A stretch of 64,000 nucleotides of DNA from Vulcanococcus limneticus LL (GTDB lineage: Bacteria; Cyanobacteriota; Cyanobacteriia; PCC-6307; Cyanobiaceae). This document shows, in pieces, positions 62,884-64,000 of the stretch. Made by a program: the position numbers and the translations under genes. The stretch is from the NCBI RefSeq assembly GCF_002252705.1, contig NZ_NQLA01000004.1:1-64000 (forward strand), in the 5' to 3' direction. Numbering within the stretch: position 1 is the first letter of the stretch; each line of letters starts with the position of its first letter. The notes below the pieces were generated by a model. The model did not search any database. It was not told the origin of the DNA and saw only the letters and a list, made by a program, of their open reading frames with translations.

Positions 62884-63324
62884 TCAGGCGCCCTCGATCG
62901 CCTCGATCACGCCGTCGCGCACCACCACCGCCACCTGCAGCTTCTCCACCAGGTTGTCGCCCACGCGCACGTCGGTGAAGCTCTCCAGCTGGCCCTGCTC
63001 CACGATCTGCTCCAGCTCCAGCTCGCGCACTTGGCGCTGCTGCTCCAGCAGCTGGCGCTTCTGCTCCTCCAGCTCGGCCCGCTTGGCGGCCACCTGCTCC
63101 TGCACGGAGGCCACCTGCTCCGACACGCGGGGATCGAGGGGGTTGGCGCTCTGGCTGCGGATCGCATCCACCACCTGCTGGCCCTCCTGCTCCAGCTGGG
63201 CCAGCTGGCCATCGCTGCCGGCGATGGCGTTGCTCAGCTCGCGCTCGGCGTCCTCCTTCCAGCGGGGAGTCACCACGGCCCGCACCGTGATCGTGCGCTT
63301 GATCGAAAGGGAGCCGTCGGCCAT
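62884..63324 (-). CDS. YlqD family coiled-coil protein
   Basis: A 146-residue protein of the YlqD type. A short beta start (SIKRTITVRAVVTPRWK) leads into a long coiled coil (about residues 28-110, with QEQVAAKRAELEEQKRQLLE), then a C-terminal beta region (ESFTDVRVGDNLVEKLQVAVVV). Function is unknown; in Bacillus the gene lies near ribosome-maturation genes. It is on the same strand as the E2 gene, 116 bases upstream of it. ATG at 63324 is clear. Confidence 0.8.
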   Translation of the reverse strand: MADGSLSIKRTITVRAVVTPRWKEDAERELSNAIAGSDGQLAQLEQEGQQVVDAIRSQSANPLDPRVSEQVASVQEQVAAKRAELEEQKRQLLEQQRQVRELELEQIVEQGQLESFTDVRVGDNLVEKLQVAVVVRDGVIEAIEGA

Positions 63325-63407
63325 GGAAACAAAAAATCAGCATCCAGGCTCTCAGCCCGGACCCGGAGGGTCAACGGCCGGATCGCCGCACCGGGGCCAG
63401 CGGTGGC

Positions 63408-64000
63408 TCAGCGCCCGTAGATCGCCTCGATCGCCGCGGCATCCCGCTGGGTGATGCGGTCGCGCTTCTGCTTGAGGGTCTGGGTGAGCAGGCCGTTCTC
63501 GATGCTGAAGGGCGCCACCAGGGCCACCCCCCCCAGGCGCTCGTCCGGCCGGGAGCCGGGCCGGGCCGCCAGACGGCGGTTGAGCCGGCCGGTGAGCGCC
63601 TTGAGCAGCGCCGCCTCGGCGCCGGCGGGGGAGCCATCGGGGAAGACCGGCGGCGGGGTGAGCCCCTGCTCACGGGCGAAGGCCGCCAGGGGCTCGGGGC
63701 GCGGCACGATCAGGGCGCCGAGCTGGCGCCGGTCCTGGCCCACCAGCATCACCTGCTCCACCAGGGCGCAGGCGGCCAGCTCCTCCTCCAGCGGGCCGGG
63801 CTCGATGTTCTCGCCGCTGCTGAGCACGATCGTGTCCTTGGCCCGGCCGGTGAGCACCAGGGAGCCGTCGGGCAGCAGGTGGCCCAGGTCGCCGGTGTCA
63901 AACCAGCCCTCGGCGTCGATCACCTTGGCGGTGGCCTCGGGCTTGCCGAAGTAGCCGGCCATCACCTGGGGGCCCCGGGCGAGCACCCGGCCCCGCTCGC
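63408..64000 (-). CDS. Long-chain acyl-CoA/acyl-ACP synthetase, C-terminal part
   Basis: The last 197 residues of an adenylate-forming enzyme; the gene begins outside the window. GYFGKPEATAKVIDAEGWFDTGDLG, LVLTGRAKDTIVLSSGENIEP and LEEELAACALVEQVMLVGQDRR are the A7 to A10 motifs of fatty-acyl synthetases. In cyanobacteria this enzyme is acyl-ACP synthetase (Aas), which recycles free fatty acids. The C-terminal NGLLTQTLKQKRDRI carries the Lys of the final motif. The assignment to Aas rather than another AMP-forming ligase is inference from the host. Confidence 0.88.
   Translation of the reverse strand, partial: ERGRVLARGPQVMAGYFGKPEATAKVIDAEGWFDTGDLGHLLPDGSLVLTGRAKDTIVLSSGENIEPGPLEEELAACALVEQVMLVGQDRRQLGALIVPRPEPLAAFAREQGLTPPPVFPDGSPAGAEAALLKALTGRLNRRLAARPGSRPDERLGGVALVAPFSIENGLLTQTLKQKRDRITQRDAAAIEAIYGR

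Noticed and set aside
1-64000. CRISPR arrays, insertion sequences, integrases, prophage or att sites
   Set aside because: No spaced direct-repeat array, transposase, integrase or phage structural gene was seen; the tRNA-Ala gene is followed by a terminator and not by a duplicated 3' end that I could find.

Overview
The window is a G+C-rich chromosomal segment of a cyanobacterium, most likely a picocyanobacterium of the Cyanobium / Synechococcus (alpha-cyanobacterial) lineage. Evidence seen directly: the overlapping psbD-psbC pair of photosystem II, a phycobiliprotein lyase of the CpcS/CpeS family, a ZipN/Ftn2 (ARC6-type) division protein, a ThiD2-ThiE fusion, a SepF-domain protein, a cyanobacterial/plastid-type pyruvate dehydrogenase E2 and several cyanobacteria-restricted DUF families. 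The lineage name is an inference from protein resemblance and base composition; no database search was possible.

Layout. 1-1.6 kb: end of psbD and all of psbC with a terminator. 1.7-9.9 kb: a secreted Asn-rich repeat protein, maf, a short operon ending in cobyric acid synthase and a 2Fe-2S ferredoxin, mnmA, NAD(P)HX repair and a group 2 sigma factor. 10-18.9 kb: histone-deacetylase-like protein, pdhA divergent from zipN/ftn2, then ffh, rpsP, phoH, a FUSC-like membrane protein and a Bax-inhibitor-1 protein. 19-24 kb: a plus-strand run era, cpcS-like, trmD, ispF, TIGR03792, larB. 24-33 kb: thiE-thiS-DUF1517 (minus), ribF, surE, pheS and the translationally coupled trio nadK / degenerate response regulator / DUF192.

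33.1-39.9 kb is an accessory segment, with visibly lower G+C in its distal part. It holds a Bcr/CflA-type MFS exporter, a secreted bicupin of the oxalate decarboxylase type, a tri-haem cytochrome c whose signal peptide lies in another frame, a Coq4-motif protein with a TerB-like N-terminal region, and a secreted DsrE-like protein. This is the most promising place for an undescribed function: a putative periplasmic redox or organic-acid module, partly damaged.

40-53.4 kb returns to core genes: cobL, a GH116 glucosylceramidase-type enzyme, DUF3122-ribD, a potassium channel, the YedK/HMCES DNA-protein crosslink protein, ftsH, argF, lexA, tRNA-Ala(GGC) and a ClC channel. 53.4-53.9 kb is decayed sequence with a gamma-glutamyltransferase remnant. 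53.9-64 kb: a minimal SepF, lnt, a phasin-like protein, a lipid- or thylakoid-directed FKBP, Fe-SOD, a CBS-EAL c-di-GMP phosphodiesterase, a broken second copy of the Fe-SOD 3' half, queA, pyruvate dehydrogenase E2, a YlqD protein and the C-terminus of an acyl-CoA/acyl-ACP synthetase cut by the window edge.

Several genes start at GTG or TTG, 4-base start/stop overlaps are frequent, and a TANNNT box sits 20-40 bases before many start codons, which suggests short 5' leaders. No CRISPR array, insertion sequence, integrase or prophage was seen.
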